DNA from: Lysobacteraceae bacterium P
GTDB taxonomy: Bacteria; Pseudomonadota; Gammaproteobacteria; Xanthomonadales; Xanthomonadaceae
DNA length: 64,000 bases
Reading direction: 5' to 3'
Assembly: GCA_005503055.1 (NCBI GenBank)
Contig: SCOX01000003.1
Coordinates: 62,001 to 126,000 of the forward strand
Shown: piece by piece, positions 14,804-25,712 of the stretch
Position numbering within the stretch: position 1 is the first letter of the stretch
How the letters are laid out: each line of letters begins with the position of its first letter
Translations under genes and position numbers: made by a program
Notes under the pieces: generated by a model
Databases searched by the model: none
What the model saw: the letters and a program-made list of their open reading frames with translations, nothing else
Told to the model about the DNA's origin: nothing

Positions 14804-17191
14804 CTACTTCAACGTGCGCTGGAACAACTCGTGGATGCGGCGGTACTCGTCGTACCAGCTGTCCGAACGCGTGAAGCTGTGACGCTCCAGCGGATACGGC
14901 GCGATTTCCCACTTGTCCTTGCGCAGTTCGATCAGGCGCTGCGACAGCATCACCGAATCCTTGAAGAACACGTTGTCGTCGATCATGCCGTGCGCGATCA
15001 GCAGGTTGTCCTGCAGCTTGTCGGCGTACCCGATGGGCGAAGAGACCTTGTAGGCCTCAGGGTCGAGTTCCGGCGTGTTGAGGATGTTGCTGGTGTACTC
15101 GTGGTTGTACTGCGACCAGTCGGCCACCGGGCGCAGCGCGGCGCCGGCCTTGAACGTACCCGGCGAACGGAACAGCGCCATGAACGTCATGAAGCCGCCG
15201 TAGCTGCCGCCGTAGATGCCGGCGTGGTCCTTGTCGCCCTGCTTGTTGGCGACCAGCCAGTCCAGGCCGTCCAGGTAGTCCTCGAGTTCCGGATGGCCCA
15301 TCTGGCGGTAGATCGCCGTGCGCCAGTCGCGGCCGTAACCTTCCGACGCGCGATAGTCCAGGTCGAGCACGACGTAGCCCTGCTGCACGAGCAGGTTGTG
15401 GAACATCTGCTCGCGGAAGTAGTTCGGGTAGCGCTCGGACACGTTCTGCAGATAACCCGCGCCGTGCACGAACATCACGATCGGGTACTTCCTGCCCGCT
15501 TCGTAGTTCTTCGGCCCGTAGAACTTGCCCCACACCACGCCGGCGCCGTGCTTGCTCGGCACCTGCACGTATTCGGGCGTGATCCACTGGCGGTTCCTGA
15601 ACTCCGGCTTGCGCGTGTCGGTGAGCTGCGTGGCGTTGCCGCCGGCTGCGCTCACGACCGAGACCTGCGGCGGCATGTAGCTGGCCGAATGGCGCACGAG
15701 CAGCTTGCTGCCGTCGGGCGACACGGAGAAGTCCTCCACGCCGTCGAGCGAGGTCACCTCGCGCACGTCGCCGCCGCTGCGCGGCACCGCGCAGACTTCG
15801 TAATCGCCCGGCCACTTGCGGTTGCAGGTGAAGAAGAACGTCGAACCGTCGGCCGAGAGCGTCGGCGCGGAGACTTCCCACTGTCCCGACGTCAACGCGC
15901 GCGACTTGCCGCCCTCGTTGAGGTACAGGTGCGAATAGCCGCTGCGCTCGGACAGGAACCACAGCGTGCCGTCGCCGGTCCAGCCGAAGTCGTTGAAGCC
16001 CCAGTTGATCCACGCCTTGTCGGTGAGGCGATCGCGCGTGACCAGCTTTGCGCTCGCCAGGTCGACGCTGGCGATCCAGCGGTCCTTGTTGTCGATCGCG
16101 CGCACCAGCAGCGCGACGTTGCGGCCGTCGTCGCTCCAGTGGATCGCCGGGCCGCTGCCGTCGCCATCGCTTTCGATGCGGACCGCGCGGTCGCCCTTTA
16201 GCGGATCCTGCTTGGCCGCCTTGCGCATCGCCGCGAGCGGATCGTCCTTGATGCCCGGCAGCGAATCGAACTTCAGCTCGGTGGCCTTGGAGCCGCTCAC
16301 ATCGACCAGCCACAGCTTGTGCGGCAGCGGATCGTTGCGGCCGACGCGCGTGCGCACGTCCTCGAATTCCTCGTAGCCCGATTCGGTCACGTACTTGGGC
16401 ATCTTGCCGGCCTGGCCCTCGTCGGCGCCCTTGGCGCTGGTGACCACCAGCATCCACCTGCCGTCGGGCGACAGCGCGCTGTCGACGATGGCGACCTCTT
16501 CGCCCAGGTAGGTCGGCGCAGGCGCGCGCGTGGGATCGGCCCGGCGCCAGGCATCGTTCTGCTCGCGCGCGGCCTCGCGCTGGGCGCGGTCGTTCTTGAG
16601 CGTGGCGATCATCGCCAGCTGGCGTTCGCGCAGGTCGTCGGCCTTCGGCGCGGCGGCTGGATCCTTTTCGGCCTTGACCACGGCGGCCTGGCTGACGCCC
16701 GCGCCGGCGCGCCACTGGTACCAGTCGTTGCCCTGGCGGAAGACGAGGTTGCCGTCGCGGCTCCACTGCGGCGTGGCTTCATCGGCATTGCTGCGCGTGA
16801 CCTGCGTCAGCGTGCCGTTGCGCAGGTCGCGCACGAACACGTCGCCGTTGCGCACGAACGCCATGCGCTGGCGCGATGCGTCGTACACGCCGCGCGGCGC
16901 GTCCAGGTCGGCGCGCGCGGCGCCGTCGAGCTTCGCCGCGGTCGCGCCGGTGATGCCCTGCTGGTAGGTGTCGCGGATCGCCGCGCCTTCACGCTTGACT
17001 TGGTATTGCACCCGCTGGCCGTCCCAGGCCCACCAGGCCTGTTCGACGGGTGGCCCGATCCAGTCCGGATCGGCCATCGCCTCGGTCAGGGTGACGGGGG
17101 TCTGCGCTTGCGCGGCGGCGCAGGCCAGGAAGAGGGCGGACACCGCCAGCGCGGACGCGGCGGGCAGAACACGGAAGGAACGCGTTGGCAT
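14804..17191 (-). CDS. Secreted S9 family peptidase (dipeptidyl-peptidase IV type)
   Basis: This 795-residue protein has a signal peptide (MPTRSFRVLPAASALAVSAL to AQAQ, about residues 1-30). A beta-propeller DPP-IV N-terminal region (about 60-530) includes WSRDGNLVFRQGNDWYQW and WSDDGRNVALLV. An alpha/beta-hydrolase domain follows with GIYGGSYGGFMTF (nucleophile Ser about 663), HGMIDDNVFF (Asp) and ERHSF (His about 771). Such enzymes remove X-Pro or related dipeptides from peptides outside the cytoplasm. Earlier start codons up to 17326 would add a stretch without signal-peptide character. It has its own terminator and faces cydAB across a 155-base shared promoter region. Confidence 0.93.
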   Translation of the reverse strand: MPTRSFRVLPAASALAVSALFLACAAAQAQTPVTLTEAMADPDWIGPPVEQAWWAWDGQRVQYQVKREGAAIRDTYQQGITGATAAKLDGAARADLDAPRGVYDASRQRMAFVRNGDVFVRDLRNGTLTQVTRSNADEATPQWSRDGNLVFRQGNDWYQWRAGAGVSQAAVVKAEKDPAAAPKADDLRERQLAMIATLKNDRAQREAAREQNDAWRRADPTRAPAPTYLGEEVAIVDSALSPDGRWMLVVTSAKGADEGQAGKMPKYVTESGYEEFEDVRTRVGRNDPLPHKLWLVDVSGSKATELKFDSLPGIKDDPLAAMRKAAKQDPLKGDRAVRIESDGDGSGPAIHWSDDGRNVALLVRAIDNKDRWIASVDLASAKLVTRDRLTDKAWINWGFNDFGWTGDGTLWFLSERSGYSHLYLNEGGKSRALTSGQWEVSAPTLSADGSTFFFTCNRKWPGDYEVCAVPRSGGDVREVTSLDGVEDFSVSPDGSKLLVRHSASYMPPQVSVVSAAGGNATQLTDTRKPEFRNRQWITPEYVQVPSKHGAGVVWGKFYGPKNYEAGRKYPIVMFVHGAGYLQNVSERYPNYFREQMFHNLLVQQGYVVLDLDYRASEGYGRDWRTAIYRQMGHPELEDYLDGLDWLVANKQGDKDHAGIYGGSYGGFMTFMALFRSPGTFKAGAALRPVADWSQYNHEYTSNILNTPELDPEAYKVSSPIGYADKLQDNLLIAHGMIDDNVFFKDSVMLSQRLIELRKDKWEIAPYPLERHSFTRSDSWYDEYRRIHELFQRTLK

Positions 17192-17346
17192 GAGGTCGTA
17201 CCGGCACGGAAGTACAAAACCCACCGAGCGTACCAGCCCTAAGCTTTGCCAGATCGGGTCATGCGTCATGGGTGCCCGTGACAGCCAGCGTGACCGGGCG
17301 CACACTACCTGCCCGGTGCACCTCAATCCCCCAAGGAAGTGACGCC

Positions 17347-18750
17347 GTGGATGCTCTCCTGCTCTCGCGGATCCAGTTCGGGTTCGTGATCTCGTTCCAT
17401 ATCCTGTTCCCCGCCTTCACGATCGGCCTGGCCAGCTGGCTGGCCTTCGTCGAATGGCGCTGGCTGCGCACCCGCGACACGCTGTGGCGGGATCTGTATT
17501 TCTTCTGGACCAAGATCTTCGCCGTCTCCTTCGGCATGGGCGTGGTGTCCGGCATCGTCATGAGCTTCCAGTTCGGCACGAACTGGGCGACGTTGAGCGA
17601 GCAGGCCGGCAACATCCTCGGTCCGTTGCTGAGCTACGAAGTACTCACCGCGTTCTTCCTGGAAGCCACGTTCCTGGGCGTGATGCTGTTCGGCTGGGGG
17701 CGCGTGAGCGAGAAGCTGCATTTCCTGGCGACATTCATGGTCGCGCTGGGCACGCTGATCTCCACGTTCTGGATCATCTCGGCCAACAGCTGGATGCAGA
17801 CGCCGCAGGGCTACACGATCATCGACGGCGTGTTCCACCCGGACAGCTGGTGGGACATCATCTTCAATCCGTCGTTTCCGTATCGCCTCGCGCACATGGT
17901 GCTGGCGGCGTTCATCACCACGTGCTTCGTGATCGGTGGCGTGGGCGCGTCGTACCTGCTGCGCGGCGTGCACGTCGATGCGGGCAAGCGGATGCTCAAG
18001 GCGGCGGTGATCTTTGCCGCGCTCACGGTGCCGACGCAGGTGCTGGTCGGCGATCAGCACGGGCTCAACGCGCTGGAGCACCAGCCGATCAAGGTCGCTG
18101 CGATGGAAGGCCATTGGGAGCACTACCCCAAGGGCGAGGGCGTGCCGCTGGTGTTGTTCGGGCTGCCGAACCAGAAAGCCGAGCGCAACGACATGGAGAT
18201 CGCGGTGCCGCGGTTGGGCAGCGTGATCCTCACGCACTCGTGGGATGGCGAGATTCCACCGCTGAAATCGGTGCCCGCCAGCGAGCGGCCGCCCGTCGCG
18301 CCGGTGTTCTGGGGCTTTCGCGTGATGGTCGGCCTGGGCACGCTGATGCTGCTGTTGACGCTGACGTCGCTGTGGCTGTTCTGGCGCGGTCGCTTGTACC
18401 AGGCGCGCTTCGCGCTGCACGGATGGCGCGCGATGATGCTGTCGGGTTTCGTCTGCATCCTCGCCGGCTGGTACGTCGCCGAGATCGGCCGCCAGCCCTA
18501 CGTCATCTACGGCCTGTTGCGCACCGCCGACGCCGTGAGTCCGATCCTCGGCGCGGCGAGCGTGCTGACGTCGCTGATCGTCTACATGGTCGTGTACGCG
18601 ATCGTGTTCGGCGCCGGCATCTGGTACCTCAGCCGCCTGGTGAAGAAGGGCCCGCTGCCGCACGAACCGCCACAGCACACCGAAGGCGGCGAAAAGACCC
18701 CGGCGCGTCCGCTGTCGGCGGCCGGCGAAAACCTCGAGGAGGGCGTGTGA
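17347..18750 (+). CDS. cydA: Cytochrome bd-type quinol oxidase subunit I (CIO type)
   Basis: This 467-residue membrane protein carries the haem ligands of the bd oxidase. The b595 ligand His lies in ISFHILFPAFTIG, the b558 ligand His in PYRLAHMVLAAF, and the GRQPYVIYG motif near helix 8 fits the cyanide-insensitive (CioA) branch with a short Q-loop. The start is the GTG seven bases after AAGGAAG; an upstream ATG at 17272 would add 25 non-membrane residues. It reduces O2 with quinol electrons and is useful under low oxygen or respiratory inhibition. Subunit II overlaps its stop by one base. Confidence 0.95.
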   Translation: MDALLLSRIQFGFVISFHILFPAFTIGLASWLAFVEWRWLRTRDTLWRDLYFFWTKIFAVSFGMGVVSGIVMSFQFGTNWATLSEQAGNILGPLLSYEVLTAFFLEATFLGVMLFGWGRVSEKLHFLATFMVALGTLISTFWIISANSWMQTPQGYTIIDGVFHPDSWWDIIFNPSFPYRLAHMVLAAFITTCFVIGGVGASYLLRGVHVDAGKRMLKAAVIFAALTVPTQVLVGDQHGLNALEHQPIKVAAMEGHWEHYPKGEGVPLVLFGLPNQKAERNDMEIAVPRLGSVILTHSWDGEIPPLKSVPASERPPVAPVFWGFRVMVGLGTLMLLLTLTSLWLFWRGRLYQARFALHGWRAMMLSGFVCILAGWYVAEIGRQPYVIYGLLRTADAVSPILGAASVLTSLIVYMVVYAIVFGAGIWYLSRLVKKGPLPHEPPQHTEGGEKTPARPLSAAGENLEEGV

Positions 18751-19763
18751 TGGACATGGCGACCGTGCTCCCGGTGGTGTGGTTCGGCGTGATCGGCTTC
18801 GGCGTGCTGATGTACGTCGTGCTCGACGGCTTCGTGCTCGGCCTGGGCATCCTGGCGCCGTTTGCGGAGACCGAGCAGCAGCTCGACCACATGATGAACA
18901 CCGCCGCGCCCATCTGGGACGGCAACGAAACCTGGCTGGTGCTCGGTGGCGCGGGGTTGCTGGCGGCGTTCCCGAAGGCCTATGCGGTGGTGCTTTCCGC
19001 GCTCTACCTGCCGGTGCTGCTGATGCTGATCGCGCTGGTGTTCCGCGGCGTGGCCTTCGAGTTCCGCTTCAAGGCGCAGCGCAGCAAGCCGGCCTGGGGC
19101 GCGGCGTTCGCGCTGGGTTCGATGGTGTGCGCGTTCGCGCAGGGGCTGATCCTGGGCGCGCTGGTCGAGGGCATGCCGCTGCAGGACGGCAAGTACATGG
19201 CCGGCGCCTTCGGCTGGTTCAGCCCGTTCTCGATGCTGACCGGCGTGGCGGTGCTGTTCGGCTACGCGCTGCTCGGGTCGACGTGGCTGATCCTGAAAAC
19301 CGAAGGCCGCATGCAGGAAATCGCGCGCAGCCTGACTCGTCCGCTGGTGCTGGTGGTGGTCGCGTTCATGGGTCTGGTAAGCGCGTGGCTGCCGTTCCTG
19401 GACTCGCGGATCATGGCGCGCTGGTTCGAGGGCGGGAACTTCTGGTGGCTGGCGCCGGTGCCGCTGCTGGCACTGGTGAATGCGTTCGCGCTGTGGCGCG
19501 CGGCGATGCGCCAGGGTCGCGACGCGACGCCGTTCATGCTGACGCTGTGCTTCTTCGTGCTGGGCTTCATCGGCCTGGTATTGGGCATCTGGCCGAACAT
19601 CGTGCCGCCGGGCCTGACCATCTGGGACGCGGCCTCGCCGCCGTCGTCGCAGGGCTTCGTGCTGGTGGGCCTGGTCGTGCTGCTACCGGCGATCCTGGGC
19701 TACACGTACTGGTCCTACAGCGTGTTCAAGGGCAAGGTCGCGGTGGACGCGGGGTATCACTGA
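18750..19763 (+). CDS. cydB: Cytochrome bd-type quinol oxidase subunit II
   Basis: This 337-residue protein has about nine predicted membrane helices. The CydB signature VLDGFVLGLGILAPF lies near the N-terminus, WDGNETWLVLGGAGLLAAFP follows, and IWPNIVPPGLTIWDAASPP lies near the C-terminus. The ATG overlaps the last base of cydA (TGATG), so translation is coupled. It supports subunit I in the inner-membrane oxidase. I found no cydX-like small gene directly behind it. Confidence 0.96.
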   Translation: MDMATVLPVVWFGVIGFGVLMYVVLDGFVLGLGILAPFAETEQQLDHMMNTAAPIWDGNETWLVLGGAGLLAAFPKAYAVVLSALYLPVLLMLIALVFRGVAFEFRFKAQRSKPAWGAAFALGSMVCAFAQGLILGALVEGMPLQDGKYMAGAFGWFSPFSMLTGVAVLFGYALLGSTWLILKTEGRMQEIARSLTRPLVLVVVAFMGLVSAWLPFLDSRIMARWFEGGNFWWLAPVPLLALVNAFALWRAAMRQGRDATPFMLTLCFFVLGFIGLVLGIWPNIVPPGLTIWDAASPPSSQGFVLVGLVVLLPAILGYTYWSYSVFKGKVAVDAGYH

Positions 19764-19976
19764 CCGGTCGGGATACGGCCGGGGCAGACGGCGATCCCGG
19801 TTGAAAACATCGGGCGGCCCGCGGGCCGCTCGGCGACCCATGCATGCGAGCAGCCGCGCGCCTTCACACACGCGCTTTACCGATCCCGAATCCCCATTCC
19901 CGAATCCCGGCGTCGCGACGGTATGCTGTGACGGAATCTCGCCGCGCCGTCCCCTGCGCGCCACGTTGCCGGAACG

Positions 19977-20246
19977 ATGCAAGCCTACGTATACAAGAGC
20001 CTCCGCAAGGCCGACACCTACGTTTATCTCGCGAAGCGCGACGACTTCGCGCGTCTGCCCGAGCCGCTGCGCGGCCAGTTGGGCGCACTGGAATTCGTCC
20101 TGGCCGTGGCCCTGACGCCGGAGCGCAAGCTCGCCCGCGAAGACGCGGCCGTGGTGCGCGAGAACCTCGTCGCGCGCGGTTTCCACATGCAATTCCCGCC
20201 CAGCGTGGAAGACCCGATGCAGGAGGACTGGGGCACCGATGCCTGA
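19977..20246 (+). CDS. YcgL domain protein
   Basis: This 89-residue soluble protein belongs to the YcgL family (DUF1052). It opens [24 protein letters not shown], has [18 protein letters not shown] in the middle and ends in [21 protein letters not shown] weak CGGAA ribosome binding site precedes the ATG. The family fold is known but its biochemical role is not settled. The gene overlaps the ankyrin gene by eight bases. Upstream lie the palindrome GCGGCCCGCGGGCCGC (19813-19828) and short CGAATCCC/ATTCCCGAATCCC repeats (19884-19908). Confidence 0.9.
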   Translation: MQAYVYKSLRKADTYVYLAKRDDFARLPEPLRGQLGALEFVLAVALTPERKLAREDAAVVRENLVARGFHMQFPPSVEDPMQEDWGTDA

Positions 20247-23200
20247 GCCGACGCCGAACTCCCGCGCATCGCGCGCCATGCCGCTGCCGATGCGGGTCGC
20301 CGGCGTGCTCGCCGGTGGTGTCGCGTTGGGCCTGCTGGCCGGCTTCGGCGGCATCGTCGCGGCCATCGCCGCGACGTTGGCGCAGCCGCTGAACGCGCTC
20401 GCCGTGCGCGCCTGGCGCGACGGCGGACTGCCCACGCGCAGCGAGGCATTGCGCGACATCGGCGCGCTGGCGCCGGCCTGGGCGGGCCTGATCGCCGTCC
20501 TCGCGGCGGTCGCGGCCTGGCCGCTGTCCTCGTTGCGCGAAACCGGATCGCTGCCCGCCGCGCTGGGTCTGAGCGCGGTGCTCGGCGTCGTCCTGCTCGG
20601 CCTGTGGCGGCTGTGGCCGCTGTGGCTGGGGCTCGAGCGCGATGGCGGCCCCCTGCGCGAGCACTGGCACGCGCTGGGCGAACTCGAACTCGGCGCCTGG
20701 CGTGGCCTGGGCGTGGCGGCGGTCGTGCTGGCCCTGGCCGCGGGCGTGCTCTTGCTGGCCTGGCCGGGGCTGCTCGATGGCGGCGCACGCTGGGCCGTCG
20801 CGGCGGTGCTCGCGGCGGGCGCGCCCGCATTGCATGCGCTGCTGCAGCAGATCGAACCGGCCGACCCCCTGCCGGGCTTCGCCTTCGACGAAGACGAGGA
20901 CGAGGAAATCGATGAACCCGTCGCGCTGGTCGAAGGCGAGCCGATGTCGCCGCTGCTGTATGCCGCCGCGCGTTCCGGCCGCGTCGAGCGCGCGCTGGAA
21001 CTGATCGAACTGGGCGCCGAGGTGGGCGCTCCGCCACCGCCGGACGACCGTGACCAGCGCAGCCTCGCCGTGCTCGCCGCGGTGTTGCCCGACCTGCGCC
21101 TGCTGCGCGCGCTGATCGCCAACGGTGCCGACCTCAACGCCAGCCACGCGGGCATGACGCCGCTGCTGGCCGCCACGCGCGACAGCTGGCACGGCCGCCC
21201 CGACGCGGTGATGACGCTGCTGGCCAACGGCGCCGACCCGCGCCTGTCGGACAACGAGGGCAACACGCCGCTGCACCACGCCGCGCGCAGTTCCGACCCC
21301 GGCGTGGCGGCGCTGCTGCGCGACGCGGCGGCCGAACTCGATACGCTCAATCGCGATGGCCTTTCGCCGCTGGGCGTGGCCTGCGCGGTGGGCAACTGGC
21401 GCTTGGCGAAGTTCCTGCTCGATCGCGGCGCACGCCCCGAACCGGGCGACGGCCAGCCGGCCCTGCTTGCCGCGGCCAGCGGCGAGGAAGACGACCCCGC
21501 CGGCGTCGCGCTGCTGCTCAAGCACAAGGCGAAGGTGGATGCGCGCGACCGCCGCGGTCGTACCGCGCTGCACGAAGCCGCCTTCGCCGGACACGAGGAC
21601 ATCGCCGCGACGCTGCTGGGCGCGCACGCCGATCCCGCCATCCGCGACCACGACGGCCGTACCCCTTTCCTCGAAGCCGCGCGCGCCTCCCGCGACGCGC
21701 TGATCGCACGCCTGCTTCCGCATCTGCCGCGCGGTGGCGCCGACGCGGCGAACAGCGTCGATGCGCGCGGCCGCACCGCGCTGATCCTGGCGTGCATGGC
21801 CGATTCGCCGTCGCCCGCGCTGGTTCAGAAACTGCTGGACCTGGGCGCCGACGCCGAGCACCGCGATGCCGAAGGCAAGCGCGCGATCGATCGCGCGGCC
21901 GAAGCTGGCCGCTGGTCGCTGGTCTCCGCGCTCGACCGCGCCTACCCGCTGCCCGCCGCGTTGAGCGAAGACGGCGAAGACGACGCGCCGCTGCCCGATC
22001 GCGCCCCGACCGTGCTGCTGCGCGACGGTCTGCGCGATGGGCGCGCGGAAGAACTCGGCGGGCTCGCGCAGTTGCTCAGCGCGAAGGAACGCGGCGCGCT
22101 TCTGCACGACGAAGACGCGGTGGGTTCGGCGCCACGCGTGCGCTGGCTGCTCGCGCAAGGTGCCGATCCCGAAGTCCGCGATACGCAGGGCGATACGCCG
22201 ATGCAGGCGTTGCTCGCGCGTGGCCCGGAAGCCGGAGCGTCCGTACGCGCGCTGCTCCAGCACGCGGTATCGCCGTCCGGTGCCGGCGGTCTGGCGCGCT
22301 TCCTCGCCGCGTCGCAGGGCGCGGGCAGCGATGACGATTCGCTCGAGGAGCTCGCACTCGAACTGCTGGAGCGCGGCGCCGATCCGTTCGCTCGCTCGCC
22401 CGCCGGCGACCCGCCGCTGGCGCTGGCGGTGCGACTGGGCTGGGCGCGCCTGCTCGATCGCCTGCTCGCCATCGGCGCCGACCTCAACGCCCGCGACAGC
22501 CACGGCATGAGCGCGCTGCACCTGGCCGCCGCGCTCGGACGCGACGGCATGCTCAAACGACTTGTCGCGCACGGCGCCGCCCCCGATCTGCTCGCCGCCG
22601 ACGGCCAGACGCCGCTGGGCGTGGCGTTGTCGTCCGGACGCCGCGACCTGGCCGACTGGCTCGATTGGCGCGGCTGGCCCTTGCCCAAGCGCCCGTTGCA
22701 GGCGCAGGACGTGCCCGCCGCCGCGATCGTCGGCGACGCCGATGCGGTTCGTCGCCTGCTCGACCTGGGCCTGCCGGTGGATGCGACCGACGCGCAGGGC
22801 TGCACCGCGCTGCTGCGCGCGGCCGGCGGCGGCCATCGCGCTGTCGTCGACCTGCTGCTGGCGCGCGGCGCGGATCCGCTGCGCACGGCGAACTCGGGCG
22901 CCACGCCGCTATCGGCCGCCGTGAGCATGCGCCACGTCGAACTCGTCGACCGTCTGCTCGCCGCGGGCGCACCGCTGGAACAGCGCCTTCCGGGCGACCT
23001 GACGGTGCTGATGGTCGCGTGCGCGCTCGGCCTGACCGACCTGGCCGCGCGATTGCTCGCTGCCGGCGCCGATGTGCAGGCGTGCGACGCGCAGGGCCGC
23101 CAGGCGCTCCATTGCGCGGCGATGTACGGCTTCAACGCGCGCGAGCGTTCGCGCTTGGTCGCGTTGTTCGACACGTTGCTGCTGGCCGGCGTCGATGCGG

Positions 23201-23565
23201 ATCAGCCGGCGGCCGGTGCGACACCGCTGCTGCTGCTCCTGGGCGCGCGCGCCGAGCCGGGAAGCGATGCCGACGAGGACGTGCTGATCGCCGGCCTGCA
23301 ATTGCTGATCGACCACGAAGCCTCGCTCGACGCGAAGGATCCGCGCGGTTTCGGTCCGCTGCACCTGGCCGCGCTGCACGGCTTGCTGCGCGTGGTGCAG
23401 TTCCTGCTGCGCGCCGGCGCCGATCCGGACCTGCGCGATTCGCTCAACCGCACGCCGCGCGAGATCGCGGTGATGCGCGGCTTCATCGACATCGCGGCGG
23501 AGTTCGCGCCGCCGACGTCGGGGCAGAACATGTCGATGGCGAGGTTCCTGCGCGAGCCGCGCTGA
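20239..23565 (+). CDS. Large membrane-anchored ankyrin-repeat protein
   Basis: This 1108-residue protein starts inside the end of ycgL. The N-terminal third has five hydrophobic segments (about residues 20-48, 77-95, 107-131, 157-176 and 183-201), followed by a very acidic linker ([10 protein letters not shown], about 217-226). Residues 235-1085 are ankyrin repeats, many with the classic TPLHxAA or ALHLAA helix start and LLxxGADP turns ([48 protein letters not shown]), with degenerate copies between. The ankyrin solenoid probably faces the cytoplasm. This is a protein-interaction scaffold; its partners are unknown. Upward of 20 repeats is large for a bacterial protein. Confidence 0.9.
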   Translation: MPEPTPNSRASRAMPLPMRVAGVLAGGVALGLLAGFGGIVAAIAATLAQPLNALAVRAWRDGGLPTRSEALRDIGALAPAWAGLIAVLAAVAAWPLSSLRETGSLPAALGLSAVLGVVLLGLWRLWPLWLGLERDGGPLREHWHALGELELGAWRGLGVAAVVLALAAGVLLLAWPGLLDGGARWAVAAVLAAGAPALHALLQQIEPADPLPGFAFDEDEDEEIDEPVALVEGEPMSPLLYAAARSGRVERALELIELGAEVGAPPPPDDRDQRSLAVLAAVLPDLRLLRALIANGADLNASHAGMTPLLAATRDSWHGRPDAVMTLLANGADPRLSDNEGNTPLHHAARSSDPGVAALLRDAAAELDTLNRDGLSPLGVACAVGNWRLAKFLLDRGARPEPGDGQPALLAAASGEEDDPAGVALLLKHKAKVDARDRRGRTALHEAAFAGHEDIAATLLGAHADPAIRDHDGRTPFLEAARASRDALIARLLPHLPRGGADAANSVDARGRTALILACMADSPSPALVQKLLDLGADAEHRDAEGKRAIDRAAEAGRWSLVSALDRAYPLPAALSEDGEDDAPLPDRAPTVLLRDGLRDGRAEELGGLAQLLSAKERGALLHDEDAVGSAPRVRWLLAQGADPEVRDTQGDTPMQALLARGPEAGASVRALLQHAVSPSGAGGLARFLAASQGAGSDDDSLEELALELLERGADPFARSPAGDPPLALAVRLGWARLLDRLLAIGADLNARDSHGMSALHLAAALGRDGMLKRLVAHGAAPDLLAADGQTPLGVALSSGRRDLADWLDWRGWPLPKRPLQAQDVPAAAIVGDADAVRRLLDLGLPVDATDAQGCTALLRAAGGGHRAVVDLLLARGADPLRTANSGATPLSAAVSMRHVELVDRLLAAGAPLEQRLPGDLTVLMVACALGLTDLAARLLAAGADVQACDAQGRQALHCAAMYGFNARERSRLVALFDTLLLAGVDADQPAAGATPLLLLLGARAEPGSDADEDVLIAGLQLLIDHEASLDAKDPRGFGPLHLAALHGLLRVVQFLLRAGADPDLRDSLNRTPREIAVMRGFIDIAAEFAPPTSGQNMSMARFLREPR

Positions 23566-23635
23566 GGCGAGCGCGGTGCGCGCACGGCGCACCGGAAGAC
23601 ATCTGATCGTCATTCAAGCCGTCGTCAACCAAGCC

Positions 23636-23665
23636 ATCGTCATTCCAGCGAAAACCGGAATCCAT
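23636..23665. repeat. Dispersed intergenic repeat of the CATTCC-GGAATCC type
   Basis: CGTCATTCCAGCG and CCGGAATCCATC flank a short AAAA centre and pair imperfectly. Many Xanthomonadaceae genomes carry similar ATTCCCGCGAAAGCGGGAAT-like palindromes between genes. A shorter partial copy (CGTCATTCAAGCC) lies just upstream at about 23608. Confidence 0.5.
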
Positions 23666-23773
23666 CTTCGTTTTTCGGCGGAAGGGCGATGACGCCAGAG
23701 CAGCAGCTTCCGCCGGGCCGACAAGGCTCGCGCGCAGGTGTGCCTGGCGCGCCAGGTGGGCGAAAGACCGCGC

Positions 23774-25606
23774 CTACTCTTCCTCGTCCACCGACGCCAG
23801 GTCCATGCGCGTCGCGTCGGCGATCTCGTTGAGCACGCCGCTGCCGCTGTCGGCATTGAATAGCTCCTCCAGCTCGCGGCGTGCATCCTGCGTGGATTGC
23901 AGCAGCGCGTCCTCATCGTCGCGGATGAGGTACTGCGCGCGCAGCAGGCGCGCATCGTGGTCGCGGAACTGCTCGGCATGCCCGCGCGCGACATCTTCGG
24001 GAATGCCCAGTTCCACCAGCACCTTTTCGCCCATCTTCAGGCTGCTGTAGAACGTCTCGCGAATCGCGCGCGCGCCCAGGTCCATCAACTCCCAGGCATG
24101 GCGGCGGTCGCGCGCACGGGCGAACACCGTCGCGTCCGGATATAACCGCCGGATCGTCTCCACCGTGCGCAGGTTTTCCTCCATCCCGTCGATGGCGATG
24201 ACGAACACCTTCACCTGGTCGGCGCCGCAGGAGCGCAACAGCTCGGCCTTGGCCGGATCGCCGTAGTACACCGGGTTGCCGAAGCGTCGGACGAAGTCGA
24301 CCTGGTCGGCGCTGTGCTCGATGGCGATGAAGCGCGTGCGCTGCGCTAGCAGCATGCGCGCGACGATCTGGCCGAAGCGGCCGAAGCCGGCGATGAGCAC
24401 TTCGGGTTGATCGTTGGGGATGGTGTCGAACGCGCGCGGCTCCTTGCGCGGTACCGTCGAGAGCAGGCGCGAGATCGCGATCACGGCCAGCGGCGTGAGC
24501 GCCATCGACATGCCGACCGCGGCGACGAGACGGTCGCGCGTGGGGTCGTCGACCAGGCCGGCTTTCACCCCTTCGTTGAAGATCACGAAGGCGAACTCAC
24601 CGCCCAGCGCGAGCACCGCGCCCAGGCGCAGCGACTCGCGCCGGTCCAGCCCGCCGGCAAAGCCGCCGACGGCGTAGAGGATGGCGAACTTCACCGCCAG
24701 CAGCGCAATGGTCATGCCGGTGATGAGCAACGGTTCCGACAGCACGCGGGTGAGGTCGATGCTCATGCCCACGGCCATGAAGAACAGGCCCAGCAACAGG
24801 CCCTTGAACGGGTCGATCTGCGCTTCGAGCTCGTGGCGGTACTCAGAATCGGCCAGCAGCACGCCGGCGAGGAAGGCGCCCAAGCCCGCCGAAAGCCCGG
24901 CGTTCTGCATGATCCACGCCGTGCCCAGCACGACCAGCAGCGCGGCACCGGTGAACACTTCGGGCATCTGCGCTCGCGCGACAATGCGGAACACGTGGCG
25001 CAGCAGCACGCGGCCGCCGATCACCACCGCCGCGATCGCGCCCAGCGCCTTGACGACCTCGTTCCAGCCCAGCTCGGCATCGACCGCGCCGGCGCGTCCC
25101 AGCAGCGGAATCGCCGCCAACAGCGGAATCGCCGCCAAGTCCTGGAACAGCAGGATGGCGAACGCCAGCCGGCCATGGTCGCTGGTCATCGCCTTGCGTT
25201 CGGACAGCAGTTGCAGCCCGATAGCCGTGGACGAGAACGCCAGGCCCATGCCGATCACCAGCGCCGGTTGCCAGGCCATCCCGGCGAGCATCGTCGCGCC
25301 GCCGATGGCGAGCGTACTCAACACCACCTGCGCACCGCCCGCACCGAAGATCGGCTTGCGCATCACCCGCAGGCGCGCGGGCGAAAGCTCCAGGCCGATG
25401 ACGAACAGCAGCATCACCACGCCGATCTCGGCCGCGGTCAGCACCGGCTCGGCATTGGCGACGAACCGCAGGCCGTAGGGGCCCAGCGTCACGCCTGCGG
25501 CCAGATACCCCAGCACCGCGCCCAGGCCGAAACGACGGAACACCGGCACTGCGATCACCGCGGCCAGCAGGAAAACCAACGCTAGTTCTAGACCGCCGCC
25601 GTGCAT
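23774..25606 (-). CDS. Kef-type monovalent cation:proton antiporter (CPA2 family)
   Basis: This 610-residue protein has about 12-13 membrane helices over residues 1-380. CPA2 motifs include FRRFGLGAVLGYLAAGVTLGP, VMLLFVIGLELSP, LAFSSTAIGLQLLSE and ILLFQDLAAIPLLA. An RCK-N domain follows, with the nucleotide-binding VLIAGFGRFGQIVARMLL, ending in an acidic helical tail. It resembles KefB/KefC potassium efflux systems gated by glutathione adducts, but direct evidence for glutathione control is not visible. GGAGG sits five bases before the ATG and CATAAT lies upstream as a possible -10. Confidence 0.93.
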   Translation of the reverse strand: MHGGGLELALVFLLAAVIAVPVFRRFGLGAVLGYLAAGVTLGPYGLRFVANAEPVLTAAEIGVVMLLFVIGLELSPARLRVMRKPIFGAGGAQVVLSTLAIGGATMLAGMAWQPALVIGMGLAFSSTAIGLQLLSERKAMTSDHGRLAFAILLFQDLAAIPLLAAIPLLGRAGAVDAELGWNEVVKALGAIAAVVIGGRVLLRHVFRIVARAQMPEVFTGAALLVVLGTAWIMQNAGLSAGLGAFLAGVLLADSEYRHELEAQIDPFKGLLLGLFFMAVGMSIDLTRVLSEPLLITGMTIALLAVKFAILYAVGGFAGGLDRRESLRLGAVLALGGEFAFVIFNEGVKAGLVDDPTRDRLVAAVGMSMALTPLAVIAISRLLSTVPRKEPRAFDTIPNDQPEVLIAGFGRFGQIVARMLLAQRTRFIAIEHSADQVDFVRRFGNPVYYGDPAKAELLRSCGADQVKVFVIAIDGMEENLRTVETIRRLYPDATVFARARDRRHAWELMDLGARAIRETFYSSLKMGEKVLVELGIPEDVARGHAEQFRDHDARLLRAQYLIRDDEDALLQSTQDARRELEELFNADSGSGVLNEIADATRMDLASVDEEE

Positions 25607-25712
25607 CGTCGCCTCCGTTTGGGAATTATGCCCATACGGCCGTCGCGGCGGCGTTGCCTTGTGGGGAACACTAAAACGCGCTGAGATGATGATCTCTCAG
25701 GAGGAGATGCCC

